From contig CALEYA010000133.1 in assembly GCA_937926215.1 (NCBI GenBank), positions 1-35,787 on the forward strand: a DNA stretch of 35,787 bases. The letters run 5' to 3'. Positions 1 to 7,843 of the stretch are shown one piece after another. Origin of the DNA: an uncultured Croceitalea sp. GTDB taxonomy: Bacteria; Bacteroidota; Bacteroidia; Flavobacteriales; Flavobacteriaceae. A program made the translations under genes and the position numbers. The notes under the pieces were generated by a model, which was given only the letters and a program-made list of their open reading frames with translations, was not told the origin of the DNA and ran no database searches. Position 1 is the stretch's first letter, and every line of letters starts with the position of its first letter.

Positions 1-534
1 TATAACCGTTCAGATTGTTGTGAATGGCGCCTTACGGATTTCCACGTACTGGTATCGGACGTTCCGTTCAGCAGTACGGACCTGGCAACGACGATAGCAA
101 CGGATGGGGTATCCGATTTCCATATCACGGGCCGTGGCGGATTCCCAACAGTAATCGATGTATCCCGAACGGGGCGTTACGTAAGGGTGCAGCTCACGGG
201 CAGCAACTTCCTACATATGGAGGAAGTGGTGGTCAACGGCCGTGTGCTGGGGCAGACGGCTTTAAGGAGCGATTCCAACCTGTTCAACATGGCTATGTAC
301 CCAAACCCGGCAAAGGAATACGTGGACATCACCTTGGAGAGTGATACGGATGACATGGGTATGGAAGGGATAGCAGTGTACGACATGATGGGCAGGTTGG
401 TCAAGAAACTTAATGCGGGAGGTGAAAGCGGTAACTGCAGGTTGGATGTTTCTATCCTACAACCGGGCGTTTATAACGTTATCATGACCACAACCACCTT
501 AGAGTCCCAAGTAAAAAAAATGGTGATAGAGTAA
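1..534 (+). CDS. Secreted protein C-terminus: fucolectin-like F5/8C domain plus T9SS type A sorting domain (5' truncated)
   Basis: The reading frame is open from base 1, so the gene begins outside the window. The first ~75 visible residues contain YNRSDCCEWRLTDFHVLVSD and RYVRVQLTG, the pattern of the fucolectin/tachylectin branch of F5/8 type C (discoidin-like) carbohydrate-binding domains. From about residue 95 the protein has AMYPNPAKEYVDI, followed by YDMMGRLVKKL, LDVSILQPGVYNVIM and a basic end; this is the classic type A C-terminal domain recognised by the type IX secretion system. The product is therefore probably exported across the outer membrane and attached to the surface or released, with the lectin-like module binding a glycan. 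The catalytic or main domain lies upstream and is unknown; such modules often sit at the end of glycoside hydrolases or polysaccharide lyases. A strong terminator follows 24 bases after the stop. Confidence 0.85.
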   Translation, partial: YNRSDCCEWRLTDFHVLVSDVPFSSTDLATTIATDGVSDFHITGRGGFPTVIDVSRTGRYVRVQLTGSNFLHMEEVVVNGRVLGQTALRSDSNLFNMAMYPNPAKEYVDITLESDTDDMGMEGIAVYDMMGRLVKKLNAGGESGNCRLDVSILQPGVYNVIMTTTTLESQVKKMVIE

Positions 535-557
535 GTTTTAAAAAGACTATAAACAAA

Positions 558-590
558 ATGGGGTTATCCGACTGGATAACCCCATTTTTC
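558..590 (+). terminator. Rho-independent terminator of the T9SS protein gene
   Basis: A 12-bp perfect stem pairs 558-569 (atggggttatcc) with 574-585, closed by a GACT loop and followed by TTTTT. It sits 24 bases after the stop codon of the secreted protein gene. Confidence 0.85.
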
Positions 591-654
591 ATTTAGATAA
601 TACGTTAGCGCTACTGCAGATAAATAAGTCTTGTTGCTACGAAGACGAACATAA

Positions 655-691
655 AAAAGTCGCCTAGAAATAGGTTTTCTAGACGACTTTT
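655..691 (-). terminator. Terminator of the sigma/anti-sigma operon (bidirectional shape)
   Basis: Inverted repeat AAAAGTCG-C-CTAGAAA / TTTCTAG-A-CGACTTTT with a single mismatch and a short loop. Read leftward it ends in a run of T and lies 44 bases beyond the stop of the DUF2807 gene. It also has a T-run in the rightward direction and may back up the terminator at 558-590. Confidence 0.75.
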
Positions 692-734
692 ACCGTTTGT
701 TGATTGGTACTTCCGTTCTTTGATCGGTCTATTT

Positions 735-1460
735 TTAGTAACTGGAGATATCCCCGGAACCAGAGGTCTTAGTGTCGATTTTCTTTGGATTTCCTTTATA
801 ACTTATATCCCCGGAACCGGAAACCCTTGCTTTAAGGTATTCCGTAGCGGTTACCTTGATATCCGCGGAACCGGATACTTGGGCCGTAACATTTTCTGCC
901 TTTAAGGCGTATGCCTTAATATCCCCGGAACCTGAGATGGAAACGTCAAAATCCGAAGTGGAACCTGAAAGGTTAATATCGCCGGAACCGGACATGGAAG
1001 CGGCTACCGAATTGGCTTCCAAATCCAAGGTGATATCCCCGGAACCTGATAACGAGGTCTTAAAGTTAGAAGATTCTATAGTAGCATCCGAAACAATATC
1101 CCCAGACCCTGAAAGGGCAACCAAATCCACGGATTCCACAGGAACGGTAACATAAATACCGGAATTCCAATTGGAAGGTTTTAGGTTGACCCCTTTTGCC
1201 GTTTTAATGATGAGTTTGCCATCTTTTACCTCTGTCTTTATATATTCCAAGAGATTTTCTTCTCCTTTTAAGGTCAATTCCCCTTCTTTTCCATCAACGA
1301 GTTTTACGTCAAACCAGCCAGAAACCGATATGCCGTCATAGTCGCCAACGGAACGTTCTATCGTTACGGTTTTCCCGTTTCCTTTTATGCGTTTCCCCCA
1401 TTGTGCAGTTGAGGCGATTGTAAATAATAATACGAAACTAAGTGTTGCTATTTTTTTCAT
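735..1460 (-). CDS. Head-GIN (DUF2807) secreted repeat protein
   Basis: A 241-residue protein with an N-terminal signal peptide (MKKIATLSFVLLFTIASTAQ) and no other hydrophobic segment, so it is predicted periplasmic or outer-membrane associated. After a globular head (RSVGDYDGISVSGWFDVKL) it carries seven copies of [LIMVT]SGS[GA]DI at about 18-22 residue spacing (six SGSGDI and one SGSADI), the signature of the DUF2807 'putative auto-transporter adhesin, head GIN' family, expected to form a parallel beta-helix. It is the last gene of a four-gene operon led by an ECF sigma factor, which suggests an envelope role under sigma control. Function is unknown in this family; 'adhesin' is only a family label. 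At DNA level the repeats show as recurrent atatccccggaacc blocks. Confidence 0.85.
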   Translation of the reverse strand: MKKIATLSFVLLFTIASTAQWGKRIKGNGKTVTIERSVGDYDGISVSGWFDVKLVDGKEGELTLKGEENLLEYIKTEVKDGKLIIKTAKGVNLKPSNWNSGIYVTVPVESVDLVALSGSGDIVSDATIESSNFKTSLSGSGDITLDLEANSVAASMSGSGDINLSGSTSDFDVSISGSGDIKAYALKAENVTAQVSGSADIKVTATEYLKARVSGSGDISYKGNPKKIDTKTSGSGDISSY

Positions 1461-1517
1461 GATTGATTTTTTAAGATACCCAGCACTATAGGCTAGGTTG
1501 TTAGTAATGCTAGTTGG

Positions 1518-2612
1518 TTATTTCTTTTCAAATTTTACATTGCCATAATCTGTGGTGATGTAAACGGTATTTCCAGAGTTGGCTTTACCCCGATATCCTT
1601 TGTAATACTTATCATTGGATTTTTCTTTGCTGATGTCCAGTACAAAATCATCTTTACCACCTACTCCGGCATATTCTGCCGATATTTCAAAGTCAAAATT
1701 ATATGCGGAATCATATCCGATTCTAGCCCCGGTATAATCCAATTTCAAGGTCACGTCCCCGGCTTCTGGGGCAAGCCTATCGATTTTTACGGAACCGTAG
1801 TCCGAAGTAATCCGGACATCGCCATATACGCTACCCATTTTAACACCTACATAATCACCGTTACCGGAAATGCTTTGGACACTGCCTACCTCAATTGAAC
1901 CGTAGTCCGAAGAGTATTCCAAATCGCCCATCTCATGGATAACACTATGGGTGTAATCTGCGTTTAGCCGCAGGTTCCCCGCTTTTTCTATGGTGAATTT
2001 GGAGTAGTCCGCTATAATTTCGGCACTGTTCACATAATCAAAGGTGGTATTGGAGGTATAGTCAAAACGCAATTCATTGTTTCGACCCCTAAGCTCGCCG
2101 ATCTCCATTTTACCGTAATCACAGCTGATTTTGGCATGTCCATCAATGCGGTCCAAATAAATATGACCGTAATCATTACTAAGATTGACACTGTTTTTTA
2201 CGGGGAGTTTAATGATATAATTAACCTGTACGTTTACTTTGTTTTGATTTCCCCAGCTCCATCCCCAGCTCTTGTTTCTATCGCCAAACCTAGTTCTTGC
2301 GGAGACTATTGCACTACTGTTTTCAAAGTCCACATCGATCTCTTTCAACCTTTTGGCAACTTTTTCCTCATTATTTCCGCTGGTCTTGATGTAAACTTCT
2401 ATGAGTACCTTGTCTTGGTCCCAAGAAGTGATAGTAAGGTTCCCATAGCTATTTTTAACCTTTAGGAGCGCATCGGAATTCACATTGAACTCCTTTTTTA
2501 TGGTTTTTTCTTTGGTGTATTTTCCTTTAAGCCCATCATTGGCATTTACCGTCACGGAAAATGAAAATAAAAGGATTATAGAAAAATAGTTATATAGTAA
2601 AGTTCGCATCAT
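1518..2612 (-). CDS. DUF4097-type secreted repeat protein
   Basis: A 364-residue protein with an N-terminal signal (about residues 1-24, ending near VNANDG) and an exported repetitive body. From residue ~55 onward a motif of the form [ND]-[DE]-Y-[GTSAV] followed by a hydrophobic pair recurs at roughly 20-residue intervals (SNDYGHIYL, SCDYGKMEI, IADYSKFTI, SSDYGSIEV, TSDYGSVKI, TTDYGNVKF and others, about eleven in all), as in DUF4097/beta-solenoid proteins. The gene overlaps the anti-sigma gene upstream by 20-23 bases and is followed by the DUF2807 gene 57 bases on. Start: MMR at 2612, or the second Met at 2609. The biochemical role is unknown; the structural similarity to DUF2807 suggests that the two form a related pair. 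Confidence 0.8.
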   Translation of the reverse strand: MMRTLLYNYFSIILLFSFSVTVNANDGLKGKYTKEKTIKKEFNVNSDALLKVKNSYGNLTITSWDQDKVLIEVYIKTSGNNEEKVAKRLKEIDVDFENSSAIVSARTRFGDRNKSWGWSWGNQNKVNVQVNYIIKLPVKNSVNLSNDYGHIYLDRIDGHAKISCDYGKMEIGELRGRNNELRFDYTSNTTFDYVNSAEIIADYSKFTIEKAGNLRLNADYTHSVIHEMGDLEYSSDYGSIEVGSVQSISGNGDYVGVKMGSVYGDVRITSDYGSVKIDRLAPEAGDVTLKLDYTGARIGYDSAYNFDFEISAEYAGVGGKDDFVLDISKEKSNDKYYKGYRGKANSGNTVYITTDYGNVKFEKK

Positions 2613-3153
2613 TTGATTTTTTTAAGGTTTTTATAGTTTCTATTTTGGTCAGTACTTCTTTTAATAATTCAATTCTGGTTTGAAAATTGGTAATCATGGC
2701 GTTCAAAATAAGTTTGGTGTCACCGCCGTTTACAAGTTCTTGCTCCAGGAGCTTGTAATCCAGTTCCAAACCGTGCAATTGTTTAAGGGTATCCGCAACC
2801 AATTGCTCATTTTCCGGAGACTTTTCGCTCTTAAGTTGTTGGATCTGTTCTTCAACCAAACTGGCAAAATGAAACTCCGCTTCGGATACCTCAGGAGAAA
2901 TTTCCACTACCTGCTCCTTAATACTGGGTTGGGTGTTGTACACCTGCAATCCCAGAACACAGAGGAGGGCAATGGAGGCTGCAATGGATAAGGGCTTCCA
3001 CCAGGATGTTTTCCTTTTAGAAATACCCACTACGCCTTTGGATTGCTCCAATTTGCTTAAAAAACGATCTTGATGTCCGTTATTCGGCTGCTCAAAATCA
3101 AAATCGTCTTTGAGTCTATCAAAAAGGTTTTCTATAGTATCTTTCTTGTTCAT
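2590..3153 (-). CDS. Membrane-anchored anti-sigma factor (predicted)
   Basis: Predicted 187-residue protein starting MNKKDTIENLFDRL at 3153. The frame is open further upstream, but that start would lie inside the sigma gene, and the 3153 start leaves a 2-base gap after the sigma stop, favouring translational coupling. The N-terminal ~50 residues are a short acidic/basic cytoplasmic segment, followed by one hydrophobic segment (about residues 54-72, PLSIAASIALLCVLGLQVY) and an extracytoplasmic part with long heptad-rich helices (residues ~95-180). Position directly after an ECF sigma gene and this topology argue for an anti-sigma factor. There is no recognisable zinc-binding (ZAS) motif, so it is not the HxxxCxxC type. 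Confidence 0.7.
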   Translation of the reverse strand: MNKKDTIENLFDRLKDDFDFEQPNNGHQDRFLSKLEQSKGVVGISKRKTSWWKPLSIAASIALLCVLGLQVYNTQPSIKEQVVEISPEVSEAEFHFASLVEEQIQQLKSEKSPENEQLVADTLKQLHGLELDYKLLEQELVNGGDTKLILNAMITNFQTRIELLKEVLTKIETIKTLKKSNDANFTI

Positions 3154-3155
3154 AA

Positions 3156-3713
3156 TTAAACTGTTAAGGTCAATTTTTTTCTTAAACTTTCTTTGGCCCT
3201 GGAAATTGTGGTCCTGCAATTTGCATAGCTGATGTTCATTATTTCACTTATTTCTTCATAATCATACCCTTCAATTAAATGTAAGGTCAAAGAAACTCTG
3301 TAATTGTCTTTTAAACGTTTCATGGTATCCATTACTTTTTGAGCCTTTAGTTCTGCATAGCCACTCTGGTCTGTTACAACCCCATCATTATCTTCGACCT
3401 TGTACATTACATCATCCAGCGGCACAACACTATTTTTTTGCTGTTTCCTGTAATGATGGATACTGTTGTTGATCACAATTCTTTTTAACCATGCCCCAAA
3501 GGTAACTTCGCCTTTAAACGTATGCAGTTTTGTAAACGCGTTCAAAAATGATTCCTGCATCACGTCTTCCGCTTCCGCAGTATGCTTTACAATTCGTAAT
3601 GCCGTGTTGTACATGGCTTTGTAATACTTGTTGTAAAGGGCCAACTGCGCGCTTTGTTTTCCTTTAAGACACGCTTGTACCAACGTGTCAGTATGTTCAT
3701 TTTGGTGGCTCAA
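3156..3713 (-). CDS. ECF-family RNA polymerase sigma factor (sigma-70 family)
   Basis: 185 residues, the usual length for an extracytoplasmic-function sigma factor. Region 2 is visible as ALYNKYYKAMYNTALRIV and EDVMQESFLNAFTKL followed by FGAWLKRIVINNSIHHYRK. Region 4 is the helix-turn-helix YEEISEIMNISYANCRTTI with the closing SRAKESLRKKL. It heads an operon with the anti-sigma factor and two exported repeat proteins. By analogy with other ECF systems it would be held inactive at the membrane until an envelope signal arrives, and it probably drives its own operon; no promoter was identified upstream. The assignment to the sigma family is firm, while the signal and regulon are unknown. Confidence 0.92.
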   Translation of the reverse strand: MSHQNEHTDTLVQACLKGKQSAQLALYNKYYKAMYNTALRIVKHTAEAEDVMQESFLNAFTKLHTFKGEVTFGAWLKRIVINNSIHHYRKQQKNSVVPLDDVMYKVEDNDGVVTDQSGYAELKAQKVMDTMKRLKDNYRVSLTLHLIEGYDYEEISEIMNISYANCRTTISRAKESLRKKLTLTV

Positions 3714-3806
3714 AAAGTTGATTTGTTTGTAGTATAGATGGGTTAAAAGTACGATTGTTACAGTTTGATACTATTTTTTTGAAAAACGGATGGCATGCGA
3801 ATTGCA

Positions 3807-3835
3807 TTGATAGGTTGATTTTGGGTCCATTTTTG
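3807..3835 (+). promoter_or_regulatory. Candidate promoter for lon
   Basis: A TTG at 3807-3809, an 18-base gap, and CATTTTTG at 3828-3835, one mismatch from the Bacteroidota -7 consensus TAnnTTTG. This is the best candidate in the divergent sigma/lon spacer but it is weak. Confidence 0.3.
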
Positions 3836-3934
3836 GGGTAGTACCCTGTAGTTAAGGGCTCCAGAAGATTGATGCAGCGAGAAAAGAATATAAAATATAC
3901 TGTCTTTGATGACAGAATGACTGATAATACGAGT

Positions 3935-6385
3935 ATGGGTAGTGTAAAATTCACAAATTTTGACAATATGTCTTTGCAGGGAATTGATGAGGAAGCGGAA
4001 TTAATACCACTTTTGACACCGGAAGATGAAGAGGAAATGAACAATGAGGCCTTACCGGAAACACTTCCTGTACTGCCTTTAAGGAATACGGTCTTGTTTC
4101 CTGGTGTGGTAATTCCCATAACCGCCGGTAGGGATAAATCCATCAGCCTAATTAAAGATGCCAATAGCGGTAGTAAGACCATAGGCGTGGTTTCCCAAAA
4201 GGACGAGGGCACGGAAAATCCGGAAGTAAAGGATATCAATACTTTGGGTACGGTGGCAAGAATTCTTAGGGTATTGCAAATGCCTGATGGGAATACCACG
4301 GTAATCATCCAAGGGAAAAAGCGGTTTGAAATTGCGGAGGTCTTAACGGAAAACCCATATATGACCGCCACGATCAGAGAAGCGGACGAGACCCGACCAG
4401 ATCAAAATGACACGGAGTTTTTGGCCATTATCGATTCCATCAAGGAATTGGCCTATAAGATCATTAAGGATAATCCTAATATTCCCAGTGAAGCTACTTT
4501 TGCTATAAAGAACATACAAAGCAACTCGTTTCTTATCAATTTTGTGTCGTCCAATTTAAATTTAGGCGTTTCGGAAAAACAACATTTATTGGAAATTCCG
4601 GATTTGCAAGAGAGGGCATTGGCCACGCTTAAATACATGAACGTAGAGCTGCAAAAATTGGAATTGAAGAATGATATCCAATCCAAGGTTCGTAATGATA
4701 TGGACCAGCAGCAGCGCGAATATTTCTTGCACCAACAGATGAAAACCATCCAGGAAGAGTTGGGTGGCATTTCTTATGAAGAAGAGGTGGATGAAATGAA
4801 AGTTAGGGCAAAAGCCAAGAAATGGTCCAAAAAAGTCAAGGAACACTTTGAGAAGGAATTGGCCAAAATGCAACGCATGAATCCGCAGGTGGCGGAATAT
4901 TCCATACAGCGAAACTACTTGGATTTGTTTTTGGACTTGCCATGGAACGAGTTTTCCAAGGATAAGTTCGATTTAAAGAGAGCAGAAAGAATATTGAACA
5001 GGGACCATTATGGTCTTGAGGACGTAAAACGAAGGATACTAGAATACCTGGCCGTCCTTAAATTACGTAATGATATGAAATCTCCCATACTCTGTCTTTA
5101 CGGCCCTCCCGGGGTAGGGAAAACCTCTTTAGGGAAATCCGTGGCCGAAGCTTTGGGTAGGGAGTACGTTCGCATGTCCTTGGGGGGACTGCGTGATGAA
5201 GCGGAAATTAGGGGACACCGAAAAACCTATATCGGTGCCATGCCCGGGCGAATCGTACAAAGCTTGAAAAAAGCGGGAACGTCAAACCCAGTTTTTATTT
5301 TGGACGAAATAGACAAGCTGTCCAGCAGTCATCAAGGGGATCCTTCATCTGCGATGCTGGAAGTTTTAGATCCAGAGCAAAACAATGAGTTTTATGATAA
5401 TTTTTTGGAGATGGGCTACGACCTCTCCAAAGTAATGTTCATTGCCACGGCAAATAATCTTGGGAGTATCCAGCCTGCCTTACGAGATAGAATGGAGATC
5501 ATCAACGTTACCGGATACACCATTGAGGAAAAAGTGGAAATAGGCAAAAAACACTTATTGCCCAAGCAATTGGAAGAACATGGACTTACGTCCAAGGATT
5601 TGAAAATTGGAAAGCCACAGCTGGAAAAAATAGTGGAAGGGTATACCCGGGAATCCGGCGTACGGTCCTTGGAAAAACAGTTGGCCAAAATGGTGCGCTA
5701 TGCGGCAAAACACATTGCAACGGAGGAAGATTACGAGATAAAGGTTTCCAATGAAACTGTTGAAAAAGTCCTTGGTCCCGCCCGTTTGGAACGTGACAAG
5801 TATGAAAACAATGACGTAGCCGGTGTGGTAACAGGTCTTGCATGGACTAGTGTTGGTGGGGACATTCTCTTTATCGAATCAATTTTAAGTAAAGGAAAAG
5901 GAAACCTGAATATTACGGGAAACCTAGGAAAGGTAATGAAGGAATCGGCCACGATAGCCATGGAATACATCAAATCCAATGCAGATATTTTTGGCATCGA
6001 TTCAGAGGTTTTTGGAAAATATAATGTGCATATCCATGTTCCGGAGGGGGCAACACCAAAAGATGGTCCTAGTGCCGGTATTACTATGTTAACCTCTTTG
6101 GTGTCTTTATTTACCCAACGAAAAGTTAAGAAGAGCCTTGCCATGACCGGTGAGATTACCCTTAGGGGAAAAGTACTTCCGGTAGGTGGAATAAAAGAGA
6201 AGATCCTTGCCGCCAAGCGGGCGCGTATCAAAGAAATCATTCTTTGTGAGGATAACAAAAAGGACATTCAGGAAATTAAGGAAGACTATTTGAAAGGCTT
6301 GACGTTCCATTATGTTTCTGATATGAGCGAGGTAGTCGATATTGCTATTACCAAACAAAAAGTAAGAAATCCCAAAACGCTCTAA
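3935..6385 (+). CDS. lon: ATP-dependent endopeptidase La (Lon protease)
   Basis: Soluble AAA+ serine protease that degrades misfolded and regulatory proteins in the cytosol. The frame is open from ATG 3869; in-frame ATGs follow at 3917 and 3935. I favour 3935 ([15 protein letters not shown]) because family members in Flavobacteriaceae begin with this kind of sequence, giving 816 residues; the longer start would give 838. In 838-residue numbering, the N-terminal substrate domain begins at [14 protein letters not shown], Walker A is GPPGVGKT at 412-419, Walker B is in [10 protein letters not shown], the catalytic serine is in DGPSAG (Ser735) and the catalytic lysine in GGIKEK (Lys778). All key residues are present and the length is normal. 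It is divergent from the sigma operon and followed by cmk 54 bases on. Confidence 0.97.
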   Translation: MGSVKFTNFDNMSLQGIDEEAELIPLLTPEDEEEMNNEALPETLPVLPLRNTVLFPGVVIPITAGRDKSISLIKDANSGSKTIGVVSQKDEGTENPEVKDINTLGTVARILRVLQMPDGNTTVIIQGKKRFEIAEVLTENPYMTATIREADETRPDQNDTEFLAIIDSIKELAYKIIKDNPNIPSEATFAIKNIQSNSFLINFVSSNLNLGVSEKQHLLEIPDLQERALATLKYMNVELQKLELKNDIQSKVRNDMDQQQREYFLHQQMKTIQEELGGISYEEEVDEMKVRAKAKKWSKKVKEHFEKELAKMQRMNPQVAEYSIQRNYLDLFLDLPWNEFSKDKFDLKRAERILNRDHYGLEDVKRRILEYLAVLKLRNDMKSPILCLYGPPGVGKTSLGKSVAEALGREYVRMSLGGLRDEAEIRGHRKTYIGAMPGRIVQSLKKAGTSNPVFILDEIDKLSSSHQGDPSSAMLEVLDPEQNNEFYDNFLEMGYDLSKVMFIATANNLGSIQPALRDRMEIINVTGYTIEEKVEIGKKHLLPKQLEEHGLTSKDLKIGKPQLEKIVEGYTRESGVRSLEKQLAKMVRYAAKHIATEEDYEIKVSNETVEKVLGPARLERDKYENNDVAGVVTGLAWTSVGGDILFIESILSKGKGNLNITGNLGKVMKESATIAMEYIKSNADIFGIDSEVFGKYNVHIHVPEGATPKDGPSAGITMLTSLVSLFTQRKVKKSLAMTGEITLRGKVLPVGGIKEKILAAKRARIKEIILCEDNKKDIQEIKEDYLKGLTFHYVSDMSEVVDIAITKQKVRNPKTL

Positions 6386-6439
6386 TAAATCCGTTTTCCG
6401 GTCGAGGAAAATGTGGTATTTCTGGTTATTTTAGCACCA

Positions 6440-7138
6440 ATGAAAAAAATTACGATAGCCATAGATGGCTATTCTTCTACCGGTAAGAGTACCATTGCCA
6501 AGCAATTGGCAAATGCGTTGGGCTACGTGTATGTAGATACCGGGGCCATGTATAGGGCGGTTACCTTATTTGCTTTACGAAACAAATGGGTAGCTGACGG
6601 GCATTTTGATATCGCCTCCGTAAAAGGGAACCTTGCATCCGTACACTTAAACTTTGTTCCCAACGAGGTGGACGGAAAATCCGATATGTATTTGAACGGT
6701 GAGAATGTAGAACGCCAGATTAGGACCATGGAAGTATCCCGCCAAGTAAGCAAGATCGCTACGATAAAGGAAGTACGGGAAAAAATGGTGGCCCTGCAAC
6801 AACAAATGGGAGTTGAAAAGGGGATTGTTATGGACGGTAGGGATATTGGTACGGTGGTCTTTCCAGATGCGGAATTGAAAATCTTTATGAATGCCAGCGC
6901 AGATGCCCGAGCGCATAGAAGATATAAAGAACTGCTAGATCGAGGGGATAAGGTAACCTATGCCGAAGTCCTCAAAAATGTGCAGGAACGCGATACTATT
7001 GATTCTACTAGGGAAACCTCACCCTTAAGAAAAGCTGAAGGAGCCATTCTATTTGATAATAGTGATATGGGTTTGAAAGAACAATTTGAACGAATCCATA
7101 ATTACGCATTACGGGTTATCCAAAAAGAATCGGTATAA
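6440..7138 (+). CDS. cmk: (d)CMP kinase (cytidylate kinase)
   Basis: Phosphorylates CMP and dCMP to the diphosphates using ATP. The start at 6440 (MKKITIAIDGYSSTGKST) was chosen because the P-loop GYSSTGKS then falls at residues 10-17 as in the family; an in-frame ATG at 6413 would add nine residues without similarity. Further family marks are the DTGAMYRAVT segment, the NMP-binding region around NGENVERQIR, and GRDIGTVVFPDA. Predicted length is 232 residues, normal. It may be co-transcribed with lon (the 54-base spacer holds only a weak 6-bp hairpin, TTTTCC/GGAAAA) and ends at a clear terminator. Confidence 0.95.
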   Translation: MKKITIAIDGYSSTGKSTIAKQLANALGYVYVDTGAMYRAVTLFALRNKWVADGHFDIASVKGNLASVHLNFVPNEVDGKSDMYLNGENVERQIRTMEVSRQVSKIATIKEVREKMVALQQQMGVEKGIVMDGRDIGTVVFPDAELKIFMNASADARAHRRYKELLDRGDKVTYAEVLKNVQERDTIDSTRETSPLRKAEGAILFDNSDMGLKEQFERIHNYALRVIQKESV

Positions 7139-7142
7139 AACT

Positions 7143-7176
7143 AAAAATCCACTGCTTTAACAACAGTGGATTTTTT
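7143..7176. terminator. Bidirectional terminator between cmk and the LysM gene
   Basis: A-run, stem TCCACTG (7148-7154) / CAGTGGA (7164-7170) and T-run on the rightward strand; the flanking A-run gives a T-run leftward too. It serves cmk and the convergent LysM gene. Confidence 0.8.
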
Positions 7177-7197
7177 CAAATTTTCTTTATCGGTTAT

Positions 7198-7578
7198 CTA
7201 GATATTTGGGATAACCAATACTTGATCAGGGTGAATAACATCAGGATTGCTCAAGATGTTGCTATTCGCCTCAAAAATCTTTGTGTACTTCATGGCGTCA
7301 CCATAATAATGCTTGGCTATTTTACTTAAAGATTCCCCGCCTTGCACTGTATGCCTGTGGTATACGGAATCATCACCTACGCTAATGTTCGCTTTGATGT
7401 CAGATGGGCTTTCACCACCAACTTGCTTAATTTTAGTCCACATCAAATCTTTCTCATAAGGGGTGTTGGCTTCACCTTTAATTTTCAATACGCCATTTTC
7501 TTCGGATACATTACCGTCTTTAATACCCAACTCCTGACCTAGGTCCAAAACGGGTTGATATTTTGCTTTAACACTCAT
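7198..7578 (-). CDS. LysM-domain protein, YgaU/Kbp-like
   Basis: 126 residues without a signal peptide, so predicted cytoplasmic. The C-terminal half (from about residue 73) is a LysM module: HTVQGGESLSKIAKHYYGDAMKYTKIFEANS then PDVIHPDQVLVIPNI. The N-terminal half contains NGVLKIKGEANTPYEKDLMW, resembling a shortened BON-type domain. That order, BON-like then LysM, is that of E. coli YgaU/Kbp (a potassium-binding protein), which is somewhat longer. Function by analogy could be cation sensing or peptidoglycan-related, but lack of an export signal argues against direct wall binding. Monocistronic, convergent with cmk and divergent from rpsA. Confidence 0.75.
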   Translation of the reverse strand: MSVKAKYQPVLDLGQELGIKDGNVSEENGVLKIKGEANTPYEKDLMWTKIKQVGGESPSDIKANISVGDDSVYHRHTVQGGESLSKIAKHYYGDAMKYTKIFEANSNILSNPDVIHPDQVLVIPNI

Positions 7579-7693
7579 GTTGTTATTTTTTTGGTTTATA
7601 CTATAAATGAGAAACCAAGATAGCCATAAAAGTCACATTTTTCTTTATTTTTTTGGGAATACTGTAGGTCTTTCCTCCCAAAATAGGTAAAGA

Positions 7694-7724
7694 TTTGTTA
7701 TCCAAAAATTTAGTTGTATTTTTG
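7694..7724 (+). promoter_or_regulatory. Promoter of rpsA
   Basis: TTTG at 7694-7697, 19-base spacer, TATTTTTG at 7717-7724. This matches the Bacteroidota primary-sigma promoter (TTTG ... TAnnTTTG) closely. A start near 7731 would give a 5' leader of about 110 bases, long enough to hold an S1 autoregulatory site, although I see no specific structure. Confidence 0.7.
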
Positions 7725-7843
7725 CGCTCCTTTTTGACGAATAATCAAGGGAAAAAAGGAAACAAAAAGAAAATAACTACTTCTGTGGTAATCGTTTAAC
7801 CCTTGTATCATCCGCAGAATACAAATTAATATCAGCAAAACAG

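Noticed and set aside
856-1155. Rightward frame with repeated ISPEPE/ISPEPD
   Set aside because: It is the antisense image of the SGSGDI repeats in the DUF2807 gene; the repeat periodicity and signal peptide belong to the leftward frame.
3869-3934. Longer N-terminus of lon (from ATG 3869)
   Set aside because: The additional residues ([10 protein letters not shown]...) do not resemble Lon; start at 3917 or 3935 fits the family, though not proven.
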